A stretch of 64,000 nt of DNA from Trichomonas vaginalis G3 (taxonomy: Eukaryota > Parabasalia > Trichomonadida > Trichomonadidae), in contig NC_067206.1 of NCBI RefSeq assembly GCF_026262505.1, positions 30,457,896 through 30,521,895 of the forward strand, given 5' to 3'. The stretch's first letter is position 1. Each line of letters opens with the position of its first letter. Shown in pieces: positions 20,997 to 29,656 of the stretch. The notes under the pieces are model-generated. The model had not been told where the DNA came from, did not search any database, and saw nothing but the letters and a program-made list of their open reading frames with translations. The position numbers and the translations under genes are program-made.

Positions 20997-21027
20997 ATTC
21001 GTGATAAAAATAAAGCTAGCGTAGATT

Positions 21028-21885
21028 TTACAATACTGCGATGGTAGAGTTTAAGAGTTGTGCTTCAATGTAGAGACAGTCCTTCCCATCTGGAGGCAAG
21101 AACACTGGACATTTATGGTCATGAGTGGAGAACATGTCTATCCAAAACTCACGATTGAAGCCAGTTAATTTATAGTATTTAGGGTTAGGAAGTGGTGAAG
21201 TTCTTGTATGACCAATGAACTCATTTTCAACGCCTTTGGCTATATTAGAGTAAAGTATTGCTTGCTTTCTATCCCAAATGCCAGGTGTTACAATCTTTGA
21301 AAATTCATTTTTCCTCGGAAGCATTGCATCATAATTGAAAACATTCTTAAAATCATCACTTGGTTCGGAGATTTGAAATCTTATACGTAATGGATTTTCT
21401 TTCTCTTTAGCGACTTCATTGAATGGTGAGAATACAATGAATTGACAGTCATGAGTTCCATCTTCATTTTCATTAAATTCATAATGAAAGTCTATAAGTT
21501 GTGGCGACTACCTTCTTCTTTCAGTTGTGCAAGAAACTCACGTAAAGGCTGTAAAGTTTGTACTTCAATGTTGAACTTTTTCTCGAACATCTCATTAAAT
21601 GAAATCATACATTGCAACAATGTTGTATCGTCTTTAAAGTATTTGTATATGTGAATGTTTTGGGCGCTTAAAGACTGTTCGTCATTTTCTATCTCGACTT
21701 GAAGTATAAATTCAACCTTTCTGAAAGCACGTGTTATATACATAGATGTTATGCCAATGTACTTCTCTTCATTTATGTTCACAATCCAGTCTGTTGGAAA
21801 CTTAAACGTTACTCTGTTCCCCTTTTATTTTGACGTCAGGGTTTTCACTACTGAACGCAACAGATAAAGGTATTTGTCTATACAT
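21028..21885 (-). pseudogene. Maverick 'YP-x-R/H-W' family protein, copy 2 (broken)
   Basis: Near the N-terminus is FKFPTDW followed by a beta-rich stretch (ITSMYITRAFRKVEFILQVEI). This lines up in pattern with FDYPLRW and the following strands of the Z protein at 29902-30750. The C-terminal half contains REFWIDMFSTHDHKCPVF. X thus had two diverged members of this family. It looks broken, with about two breaks. TATTTTTA lies about 10 bp before its ATG. Confidence 0.5.
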
Positions 21886-21909
21886 TTAATTCGGATAAAA
21901 ATAAACCAT

Positions 21910-22172
21910 TTACTCTTTCTTTGCTTCAGCTTCTTTAGCTTTTGCTTCAGCTTCTTCTCTAGCTTTCTTTCGCCAGCAAACGTGGGTTCTTTTGTCTTCC
22001 AGCAGCTAATGCAGCAAGTTTGTTTTTCACTAAGTTTTCTCTTTGGTCTCTCTGGCTTTTGTTCTTGTTTTTGTTCCTTCAGTTCGGATAAAATTTGCTC
22101 ACGAATTTCTTTCTTCAATGCTTCAACATCTATGACCCCTTGGGTCTTGTCCGTAGGGCTTGTCTGAGTCAT
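21910..22172 (-). pseudogene. Small Lys/Glu-rich coiled protein (broken)
   Basis: It begins MTQTSPTDKTQGVIDVEALK and runs into a long highly charged helix (KKEIREQILSELKEQKQEQK), probably a coiled coil. No family is recognised. It is divergent from the gene at 22218. It looks broken about once. Confidence 0.45.
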
Positions 22173-22217
22173 TTGACTGCAGATAAAAAACAAAATTAAA
22201 ACTTTAACCGATGTAAA

Positions 22218-22652
22218 ATGAGCTTGTCAAAATCAGAACGAGAGTCTATTATATTAAATGACGCCAGAGGAATACAACATCCTTTCTATTACGTAAGTCA
22301 GAGTAAAGATGGTAAAATATACGTAAGAAAAAGAAAGGTACCATTAGCGAATGCAGAGAGCGACAACATTAAGGTGCATGGCAAGGGTGAAGTCCACGAA
22401 GCCCATATAAAACCTTCTGTTCAAACTGAGCCACCAAAAGAACAAGAAGAAAAGAAGCCAGATGTACTTTCAATAACGAACCAAGAGCTTATTGCAAAGT
22501 TCGTGAATTTCATTGAAAAACAAACCGAGTCAAAGAACCCTGACCCGCCAGTGAAAGAAGTTGAGACAAAAGAGAATGTACAGTTCATTGAAAATGTCAA
22601 GAAACAACTTCCACCACGAATGCCAAGAAGAAGAGTGAGAATAATGAAGTAA
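22218..22652 (+). CDS. Maverick SG-x-x-P module protein, X copy 1 (144 aa)
   Basis: The first 45 residues (KSERESIILNDARG..HPFYYV...DGKIYVRKRKVPL) form a small module also found at 24773-24979 and at 33718-34302. The rest is polar, with a helical middle (ITNQELIAKFVNFIEKQ) and a basic tail (PPRMPRRRVRIMK). In both elements this family sits near capsid or polymerase genes. I do not know its function; the basic tail suggests contact with DNA. It ends 27 bp before the capsid gene. Confidence 0.6.
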   Translation: MSLSKSERESIILNDARGIQHPFYYVSQSKDGKIYVRKRKVPLANAESDNIKVHGKGEVHEAHIKPSVQTEPPKEQEEKKPDVLSITNQELIAKFVNFIEKQTESKNPDPPVKEVETKENVQFIENVKKQLPPRMPRRRVRIMK

Positions 22653-22679
22653 ATAGATATTTTTATCTGAAGTAAATAC

Positions 22680-24254
22680 ATGCAGAACGAACAGCTAAAC
22701 GAATTTACTCCAGCAGAGCATATTCATCAGATTCGCTCATATTTCGATATCATAGACAATGCAGTTCAAATTGGTGACACTAATAGAAAATATTCTGACG
22801 CAAAGATTCCATCACAACCTGGAACTGCTAAAGATAACACATGGATAACATTCAATCTCTCACCTCCTGGTGAAAATATGTTGGACCTTTACAATACATT
22901 CATTACGTATAAAATGGAAGGTCAATTTATTGTAGATAAAGAAATTGGTTCAGGTTCCAATAAAACAAACCCACCAGGATTTTGGATTGGTTTCGATGAC
23001 GCTTTCTATGCAGTTGCTGGATATCAAATCCTTGCAAATGGTCGTATCGTATATTCTCAAGACAACGCAAGAGAAGAAGCATATATAACTTCAAACTCAC
23101 AAACTACCGAACAAATAAAGAAAGTAGATGTTTTCTCAAAGACTCGACATGAAGATGTATGGAGTCATTCGGGAACATGCAGAACAGGACAAATTGTTAG
23201 TGGTCCAATTACAGCAGGAAAATCATTTGATTTTAAGCTTCGTTTAAGAATTCCTGTTAGAAGATTCCTTCCATTAGAAGCTATTCGATTTATTCCAGCT
23301 TTTGCAGGAAACATTCAGCTTAAAGTAAAGTTCAGTAGCGACGCCTTACAATGCACATCTATATCTGTAAATGATATCATTGCTTTCAATCCAACTCTTA
23401 AAGTTGCATTTGCTTCAGATTCAAATCCACCGACAAATAAATTTGTTCCATGGAATGAACCATTCACTATGATAACGAAGGCAGTAGAAGCTAGTGGAAC
23501 AGTTACTATTACAACTGTAACCCAGCAACTATTTCGAACAAAGATGGATTTTAATGAATGTTTCATTCATCCAAAGTCATTCTCTTTAGACCCTAACATT
23601 TATACAGAACTTGTAGAACATTATACAAACGAGGCTTTATGTTTTCCTGTTAAAGTTATGGATTGGATTCCTATGGACGGTTCATTCTCAAAGAATACAG
23701 ATAGTTCAAGTGCAACATTTACAGCAGCTTATACGCCTATTAATGTTAAAAGTATTTGGGCACTATTTAGAAAGAAAGACAACTATTATGTTAATTTTGA
23801 GAACCCTAAGTTTAAATATCTTCAGCTTTCCATGGGAGCTTATGGAAATATGCCTGCAGAACCCGAAAAATCATATGGACCTGTATTTTATGAAATGGTT
23901 GCGAACGCTTGCAATACAAACAATGATATGATTGGATTTAATGAAGATGTTATGAGGTCATTGGTGGATGATGGTAGTGTGGAACATAAATGGGATAGCT
24001 ATGACAACACACATTTCTTATGTGGTTTTCCAACAGAAGTGGACTTTTGCTTCCAGCAAGGTCAAACATCTACTGCTCCAATAACATACAAATTGTCTGT
24101 TAAAGGACCTATTGAACTAGCAACTGAAAATGTACCAAAGCCACTTATTGGATTTATGAGGGATTGTTGCTTTGCAATACAAGTAAGACAGTCAGGCATA
24201 CCAATAATAAGACTTGACGACTATAACTTAGCTACGGACGACAGTGAGGAATAA
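22680..24254 (+). CDS. Major capsid protein (double jelly-roll) of X, 524 aa
   Basis: The length and all-beta, Pro/Asn/Thr-rich composition fit the double jelly-roll capsid protein of Polintons. An N-terminal helix precedes the first barrel (WITFNLSPPGENMLDLYNTF, then FDDAFYAVAGYQILANGRIV). A middle block RLRIPVRRFLPLEAIRFIPAF matches KLRVPLSSFLIFRFLRYLP in the Z capsid protein. The second barrel follows. The frame is open throughout. Immediate neighbours are the SG-x-x-P protein and the Pro-rich membrane protein. TATTTTTA lies about 15 bp before the ATG. Confidence 0.82.
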   Translation: MQNEQLNEFTPAEHIHQIRSYFDIIDNAVQIGDTNRKYSDAKIPSQPGTAKDNTWITFNLSPPGENMLDLYNTFITYKMEGQFIVDKEIGSGSNKTNPPGFWIGFDDAFYAVAGYQILANGRIVYSQDNAREEAYITSNSQTTEQIKKVDVFSKTRHEDVWSHSGTCRTGQIVSGPITAGKSFDFKLRLRIPVRRFLPLEAIRFIPAFAGNIQLKVKFSSDALQCTSISVNDIIAFNPTLKVAFASDSNPPTNKFVPWNEPFTMITKAVEASGTVTITTVTQQLFRTKMDFNECFIHPKSFSLDPNIYTELVEHYTNEALCFPVKVMDWIPMDGSFSKNTDSSSATFTAAYTPINVKSIWALFRKKDNYYVNFENPKFKYLQLSMGAYGNMPAEPEKSYGPVFYEMVANACNTNNDMIGFNEDVMRSLVDDGSVEHKWDSYDNTHFLCGFPTEVDFCFQQGQTSTAPITYKLSVKGPIELATENVPKPLIGFMRDCCFAIQVRQSGIPIIRLDDYNLATDDSEE

Positions 24255-24284
24255 AGGATGAACGTTTATTTTTAAAGCTTATAA

Positions 24285-24725
24285 ATGAGTTCTTCATCAA
24301 GCTCTCGTGAACCTTCACCATCTATGAAACAAACTTTACCAAACGATTATGGAGCACCTATTGAATATTTCTTACGAGCTGCACAATGGCAAAGAGCAGT
24401 CTCACCAAGATTAGGTATTCCACCAGCTCCTGTCAAAAATAGCATTTGGTCAAGTCCTTATATAAAATATGGTCTCCCACTAGGTTTGCTAGCTACAGCA
24501 GGAGCAGTAATGATGTTGAAAAGAAATAAAGCAAATGTTGTAAATAATACTGAAGTAGCTGAAGTTAAACAAACTCCAACGCCTTCACAAGCAAAACCTT
24601 CAATGACTCCTGAACCTATGGAAGTACAAACTCCTGTTCAAAAGTCAACTCCAAAACCGACTCCAACATTTAAACCAGAACCTACTCCTCAAATAAATCG
24701 TAAAACTCCTGCGTTTCCTTACTGA
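24285..24725 (+). CDS. Pro-rich single-span membrane protein of X (146 aa)
   Basis: A Ser-rich N-terminus leads to one hydrophobic span (YGLPLGLLATAGAVMML, about 66-83), a short basic stop (KRNK) and a tail dominated by Pro, Thr and Lys-Pro repeats. No family is recognised. Its position right after the capsid gene suggests a minor virion or membrane-associated protein. A TTTATTTTTA stretch precedes the start. Confidence 0.6.
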   Translation: MSSSSSSREPSPSMKQTLPNDYGAPIEYFLRAAQWQRAVSPRLGIPPAPVKNSIWSSPYIKYGLPLGLLATAGAVMMLKRNKANVVNNTEVAEVKQTPTPSQAKPSMTPEPMEVQTPVQKSTPKPTPTFKPEPTPQINRKTPAFPY

Positions 24726-24772
24726 AAAAATAACTTATTTTTATTTAATATTAAAATTTTTATTTGATTGAA

Positions 24773-24979
24773 ATGACGACTAAAGTCACTGAAGCAATGA
24801 AACAAAAGTTTTTGGTAGAATACCTTAAATCAGGAACTATTCCAGAAGGTTTTTACATTCATACTATGAAGGATGGTAGAGTTCAGTTTAGAAAGATAAA
24901 GCAACCATTAGATAAAGAAGGAATTTTGAGAAAGATTAACTTCATGAGGACAACATTGCTGAACTTAAGAAGAAGTTAG
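24773..24979 (+). CDS. Maverick SG-x-x-P module protein, X copy 2 (short)
   Basis: The first ATG gives MTTKVTEAMKQKFLVEYLKS, then GTIPEGFYIH, MKDGRVQFRKIKQPL. This is the same module as at 22218 and 33718 but almost without a tail, and it ends just before the right TIR. It may be shortened. Confidence 0.5.
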   Translation: MTTKVTEAMKQKFLVEYLKSGTIPEGFYIHTMKDGRVQFRKIKQPLDKEGILRKINFMRTTLLNLRRS

Positions 24980-25025
24980 AAGAGTTGGAGAAAGGAAGAG
25001 AGTTATAAAGCAATGAATTCAACAG

Positions 25026-25072
25026 GGTGAAAAAACAGGTGAAAAAAGAGGTGAGATCTCACCACTTCACCT
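25026..25072. promoter_or_regulatory. GGTGA-box palindrome cluster 6
   Basis: Two GGTGA boxes, the core GGTGAGATCTCACC (25050-25063) and TTCACC lie 100 bp upstream of the right terminal gene. It is the inverted twin of cluster 1. Confidence 0.75.
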
Positions 25073-25171
25073 AAATTTATTTTTGTGCTATGTTTTCATA
25101 CGTGTGAGGGTGGTGATATCATTAATTTTTAAGTTTATTTTTTATTTTATTTTTATTTTATTTTTATATAA

Positions 25172-25497
25172 ATGACGAAACTATTGAGATAACAAACTAC
25201 AACGGTCATGAGTTCAAGAATTTGTTCTTCGTTCCTCGTGAAAATACATTCTATCAGATACGAGGGAGAAAGGGTAAAGTTAGTTTGAGCGTTTATGAAG
25301 GAATGAAGAATGGAAAGTTTATACAAGCATACGATACAAACGGTAAGCGTGTTTCATTAGCTTTGTCAAAACTTACTAACATTTATTTTGACAGTGACTT
25401 TGACTCTGACGATTGGAGCGACAGCAGCGATACTGAAGAATATGAACTATTGTGTGAAGCACAGCAATGGGAAGAGTTGCAATACTTTTGTAAGTGA
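25172..25497 (+). pseudogene. TIR-embedded terminal gene, right copy of X
   Basis: This is the same product as at 59737-60063: a beta-rich N-terminal half (FVPRENTFYQIRGRKGKVSL) and an acidic Ser/Asp run (DSDFDSDDWSDSSDTEE). It reads toward the element tip. The family is unknown. This copy looks broken about once. A function linked to the ends, such as a terminal protein or transposition regulator, is only a guess from its position. Confidence 0.65.
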
Positions 25498-25633
25498 GAA
25501 CGTTTATTTTTTACAGTAGTGAGGTGAAGTGGTTGGCGGCTTTATAAATATTTAAGGTTAAGTTGGTGTTTGTGTTTGTGTTGTAAAATATACGTTAACG
25601 GTTTTGTAAAGTGTCAAATTCACAAGTATTGCG

Positions 25634-25658
25634 TATGGAGGAACGCAGTGCCTCCATA
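25634..25658. repeat. Subterminal hairpin of X
   Basis: TATGGAGG and CCTCCATA enclose the loop AACGCAGTG, 18-42 bp from the tip. Related hairpins with a GCAGTG-type loop occur at the tips of Y (25890-25908) and W (59576-59603). Confidence 0.7.
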
Positions 25659-25675
25659 CACGAGACTTGTATACT

Positions 25676-25928
25676 AACTTGTGTGAAGCACAGCAATGGA
25701 AGGAGTTGCAATACTTTTGTAAGTGAGAACGTTTATTTTTTACAGTAGTGAAGTCGTTTGTGAAAACGTTAGTGAGGTGAAGTGGTTGGTGGCTTTATAA
25801 ATATTTAAGGTTAAGTTGGTGTTTGTGTTTGTGTTGTAAAATATACGTTAACGATTTTGTAAAGTGTCAAATTCACATATAATGGGTAAGGAGGCTCGCA
25901 GTGCCTCCGTACACATGATATGTATATT
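25676..25928. mobile_element. Tip of Polinton 'Y' interrupted by X
   Basis: After the X tip the sequence resumes in the middle of another copy of the terminal gene's 3' end (AACTTGTGTGAAGCACAGC). The same TIR sequence follows down to GTATATT at 25928. Y therefore had the same end type, and X inserted into its terminal gene. The rest of Y must lie left of X, outside the window. It is older than X. Confidence 0.75.
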
Positions 25929-26236
25929 AATTTCTTTGGGGCGTCCAATGGCGGCATACAGACTCTCATTCTCCCTACCAAAATGGGAAGATTGAGAGAT
26001 TCTGGCCGACATTGGAGCGCTGCCAAAGCATTCAGGCTATTCCTGCCTTTATTTGGGAGTACAATAATAACACACCGCATGAAGATCTCCCAATTAATCC
26101 ATTAACTGGAACAAATTACACGCCAAATCAAATGTATCAGCTGAAACCGAAATACACAAATGCAGATACAGAAAGGTTGTGGCAAATATGGGATACAGAT
26201 ACAGGCATGACCGCTGTTGACACATTCACAGCGTAA
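25929..26236 (+). pseudogene. Integrase-core remnant next to Y
   Basis: On the plus strand the stretch reads through SPYQNGKIERFWPTLE and ends with PINPLTGTNYTPNQMYQL. That is the C-terminal part of an rve-type integrase core (the conserved N-G-x-x-E-R region) but not of the Polinton type seen in X or Z. Its family is undetermined. It is a fragment, broken, and apparently the target into which Y inserted. Confidence 0.55.
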
Positions 26237-28081
26237 TAATAAACATAATTTTTTAATTTCATTTTTAACAAGTTTTTTTAAATGTATGTAATGAATAATT
26301 CATTAGAATATGATAATGCACATTGTAACAGAATAGAACAATCACCAAATTTTTTTTGAAATTAAAAAATAAAAGTAAAAAGTATAAAGTAATCTAACCA
26401 AAAAAGATATTTAAAAGAATTTTGGAAAAAACAGAATAAGGATAATGATATTATTTTTAGATACACAATCGATGTACTGAAGAATAATCCGGTAAAATGA
26501 TGATATAAAATTAGATTATTTTACAAGTAGCTAAAAGAATAAAACTATAATATAAAATAAATGAAGTTTAATGAAACAATAAAGGTTAAATAAATAATAA
26601 AGATTTTTATTTTATATCAGTATTGAGAAGAAGTAACAGCTGACACTTGGTAGACAACTTCTTTATGTCTAGAAAATTCTATCTTGCCTTTTATTTTCTT
26701 CTCGCTGTGAAACGTATTCGGTCATTTTTTTTAAAATTAATTTTTTGTTAGAGATAAGAGCTAAAACTCGGTAAACAACTTCTTTATGTCTAGAAAATTC
26801 TATCTTGCCTTTTATTTTCTTCTCGCTGTGAAACGTATTCGGTCATTTTTTTAAAAATTAATTTTTTGTTAGAGATAAGAGCTAAAACTCGGTAAACAAC
26901 TTCTTTATGTCTAGAAAATTCTATCTTGCCTTTTATTTTCTTCTCGCTGTGAAACGTATTCGGTCATTTTTTTTAAAATTAATTTTTTGTTAGAGATAAG
27001 AGCTAAAACTCGGTAAACAACTTCTTTATGTCTAGAAAATTCTATCTTGCCTTTTATTTTCTTCTCGCTGTGAAACGTATTCGGTCATTTTTTTAAAAAT
27101 TAATTTTTTGTTAGAGATAAGAGCTAAAACTCGGTAAACAACTTCTTTATGTCTAGAAAATTCTATCTTGCCTTTTATTTTTTTCTCTCTGTGAAACGTA
27201 TTCGGTCATTTTTTTTTAAAATTAATTTTTGTTAGAGATAAGAGCTAAAACTTTGCAGACAACTCCCCCATGTCTAGCAAATTTAACATTCGTCTCCCAT
27301 TTTTATATATTTGGTTTAGAATGTTCGAAAATGCGTAATATGGTCATTAATATTAATTGAAATGAACCTTGAATTAATTCAATCTGATCTCACAAAATAT
27401 TTTAAATTACAAACTTTGTAGTTTGAATAGATAATTAGTATTAAACTCAAATAACTAGTTTCTTTTTGAATAGAAATTATTTTGATTTATTCAATTTTGT
27501 GAATTTTCCTTCAAAAATCAAGTTTAAATATCTTATTTGCCATATAATTATAAATACAATGAAACATATTCGAAATTGAAAAGAATGACTTTTTCTGTTC
27601 TTTCAATCATTCAATTTGAATTTTGCAATATTGGATTTCTCATTAAATAGCTATTAAAAACAACAAGCAATTTAACTTACATTCAAATTTATTTGTGTTA
27701 TATTCAATCTTCTCAAAACTTATAATTTTCGGCTATAGCATGATTATATGCTATATAATATAATAAACCTATAATAGTATCATTCTTTCAATTATTTGAA
27801 GAGAAAACCGAAAAAATCTATTTTCGGTCTATAACAATAAGAAATTGAATTTTTATATCAATATTTCCGTTATATGCAATTATTATGAATTTTTTTTCAG
27901 CTTCATATAAATTTGAAATTCAATAGTTCTCAAAAAAATTCAATAGAAACTTCCAAAAAAACTGTAAATTGCATGCATATTCATATAGTTTAATATTATA
28001 ATAATGAGGATACTTTTTCAATTCATTCAATTATATAAAATTTATTTTGGAAATATAAATTATTAATAATATCTATTATCA

Positions 28082-28084
<3 letters not shown>
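26237..28084. other. AT-rich non-coding stretch between elements
   Basis: No gene is visible. The stretch holds the 121-bp tandem repeat (26632-27300). The remaining 800 bp or so of very AT-rich sequence (27300-28084) contain stretches such as GAATTTTGCAAT but no convincing frame or repeat. TCATAT at 28079-28084 is the left target duplication of Z. Confidence 0.6.
26632..27300. repeat. 121-bp tandem repeat, about 5.5 copies
   Basis: Each unit contains CTCGGTAAACAACTTCTTTA, TGTCTAGAAAATTC, CTTCTCGCTGTGAAACGTA and GGTCATTTTTTT, spaced exactly 121 bp apart. The first and last units are diverged; the inner four are almost identical. It is non-coding and resembles a small satellite or minisatellite. 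Confidence 0.9.
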
Positions 28085-28125
<41 letters not shown>

Positions 28126-28214
28126 AGTGGGGCTTCCAGGCGCGTTGCGCCCTCTAGCCCTGAAGATGTTTAGTATAAATGAAGTTTTTATTCGGAAAAT
28201 TGTTAGTCTTCTGG
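28085..28214. repeat. Left TIR of Z
   Basis: It consists of poly(A), then AGTGGGGCTTCCAGGC, a GGCGC-GTT-GCGCC hairpin (28140-28152), and GAAGTTTTTATTCGGAAAAT. It matches the inverse of 52340-52458 up to GTTAGTCTTCTGG. Confidence 0.88.
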
Positions 28215-28322
28215 GTCGAAAACATTATATAATGTGTCGCTTTTCACAAATTATATATGTTTTCATGTTTTGTCACTTTTCTGTCACTTTTCAGGGAAAA
28301 ACATTTTTATTATTATATATAA

Positions 28323-29136
28323 ATGAATTTTACAAAACCACCGTTACCGTTCTTTGGAAATAAGGGTAAATGTAAAGATATTCTATTGAGAGAACTTAAG
28401 AAACTACCGAATGGTCTAACATTTGTAGATTTGTTCGGTGGAAGTTTCTATATATCCCATTTGTGCCATACAATATTCCCAGACTCAAAGATTATATGCA
28501 ATGACTTCGACAACTATATGGACCGTCTCAAACATATACCAGACACAAACAATATATTGAAAGAGTTAAAAGAAAAGATACCTATAGGTAAGATGGAACG
28601 TATACCATTAGATAAGAAAAATATTGTGAGAGAGGTTTTGAAAAAAGCAGAATATATAGACTGGGATAGTATATCTGCTAGACTATTATATAGTGGTGCT
28701 ATAAGAGTTCATGACATTGAAACACTTATGTCAAAAGTTTTATATCTTAACTATACAAATGTTTAAAGAGGACATAGAAAAATATATTGAGGGTATAGAG
28801 TTTGTGAGATGTCATTGGACAGAGTTGTATGAAAAATATAAAGACAAGGAAAATGTTCTTTATAGTGGACCGCCGTTCTATAACACATGGGATTTTCAAT
28901 ACCAAGTAGACTGGACTTTGAGAGACTCTTTAGAAACTTTAGACGTTTTACATAACCATCCATGCTTTTACTTTACATCCGATAAAAGTGGTTTGGAAAC
29001 CGTTATGAGATGGTTAGAGGACATACATGACTATGAGTTTAGATATGACAAGATAGAATATGAGAGAGGTCCTATAAACCGGAGAAAGTGTCATAACAAA
29101 GAAATTTTATTAGTAAGTAAATGTGGTTTGAAATAG
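28323..29136 (+). pseudogene. D12-class adenine-N6 DNA methyltransferase-like gene of Z (broken)
   Basis: The N-terminus (KPPLPFFGNKGKCKDILLREL) and FVDLFGGSF match the AdoMet-binding motif of Dam/D12 adenine methyltransferases. The C-terminal half has a PPFYN segment and a FTSDKSG segment at the expected spacing. Such genes in viruses mark or protect their own DNA. It is the first gene from the left TIR. It looks broken about once. Confidence 0.65.
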
Positions 29137-29252
29137 GACTACTTGTTTTAGGTTTTTTCCATTGTGTCATTTACTTATTTGACGTGGCAGAAAGGTACAG
29201 AGAATATGAAGATGAACCAATACCAGCAAATGTTCAGCATATGTACTCGTAA
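29121..29252 (+). CDS. Tiny membrane protein of Z (43 aa)
   Basis: ATG at 29121 gives MWFEIGLLVLGFFHCVIYLF, a single hydrophobic span, then an acidic tail (ERYREYEDEPIPANVQHMYS). It overlaps the end of the methyltransferase gene by 16 bp. The next gene follows after 23 bp. Short but plausible given the compact layout; the family is unknown. Confidence 0.45.
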   Translation: MWFEIGLLVLGFFHCVIYLFDVAERYREYEDEPIPANVQHMYS

Positions 29253-29275
29253 GAGATATTTTTATCTAATATTAA

Positions 29276-29638
29276 ATGGACGCACAGAACTTAGCGAATG
29301 CACAGCAACCTGGACAACCAAACCCAGAGAATATTCCAAATGAAGTTAGAATACAAACTGCAATGGCAAACTATGGTCAAGTGCCAACAGATGTACAAAT
29401 GCAAACTGCCATGTCAAATGACGCTGCGTTAGGTTTGCCACCATGGTATGCAAATATGAGATGGAAAGAGTTTTATACAAACCCTGAAGTGGGATATAAA
29501 CAACTTTATGCAGATGACGCGAACACAGGAGTTGACCCAGAGTATGTTTTCTACCAGAGGAGAAATAGAATGTATGAGCTCCAGTTAAAAAATGCTATGG
29601 AACTCAGAAGGAAACGTAAGAGACTAGGTGGACATTAG
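29276..29638 (+). CDS. Unrecognised Z protein with basic tail (120 aa)
   Basis: It has a Gln/Asn/Pro-rich N-terminus with an internal repeat (VRIQTAMANYGQVPTDVQMQ, then TAMSND), an aromatic middle and a basic C-terminus (ELRRKRKRLGGH). It may be a small virion or DNA-associated protein, like the basic protein at 293-538 of X. TATTTTTATCTA lies about 10 bp before the ATG. Confidence 0.55.
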   Translation: MDAQNLANAQQPGQPNPENIPNEVRIQTAMANYGQVPTDVQMQTAMSNDAALGLPPWYANMRWKEFYTNPEVGYKQLYADDANTGVDPEYVFYQRRNRMYELQLKNAMELRRKRKRLGGH

Positions 29639-29656
29639 ATTTTTACATATAGTAAA

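Larger units (their letters stand above)
1..25675. mobile_element. Polinton/Maverick 'X', left tip outside window
   Basis: This is a large virus-like DNA element with a packaging ATPase, double jelly-roll capsid, rve integrase and protein-primed PolB, which together define Polintons. Its two ends are inverted copies of one sequence. The copies match from the window edge to 316 and from 24992 to 25675, then stop abruptly at corresponding points, so about 370 bp of the left tip lies upstream. The right tip ends in GTATACT, the inverse of the AGTATAC tip of element W. Without its two transposon insertions it would be about 22.5 kb. The TIR arms differ by only a few small changes, which suggests a young insertion. 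It looks broken, with about ten breaks. Confidence 0.9.
24992..25675. repeat. Right TIR of X (about 684 bp)
   Basis: It is the inverse of the left end and close to the W end at 59560-60235. From inside to tip it holds a GGTGA cluster, a T-rich leader, the terminal gene, a 120-bp non-coding stretch and a small hairpin, and it ends GTATACT. Confidence 0.88.

Noticed and set aside
25500-25675. X right end and W left end as two ends of one giant element
   Set aside because: Both tips point toward the DNA between them, which contains complete element Z and host genes. X has its own matching left arm at 1-316, and W has its own target duplication.
28085-28123. Poly(A) tail of a retrotransposon
   Set aside because: The mirror-image poly(T) stands at the other end of Z, both lie inside a 6-bp duplication, and no reverse transcriptase is present.
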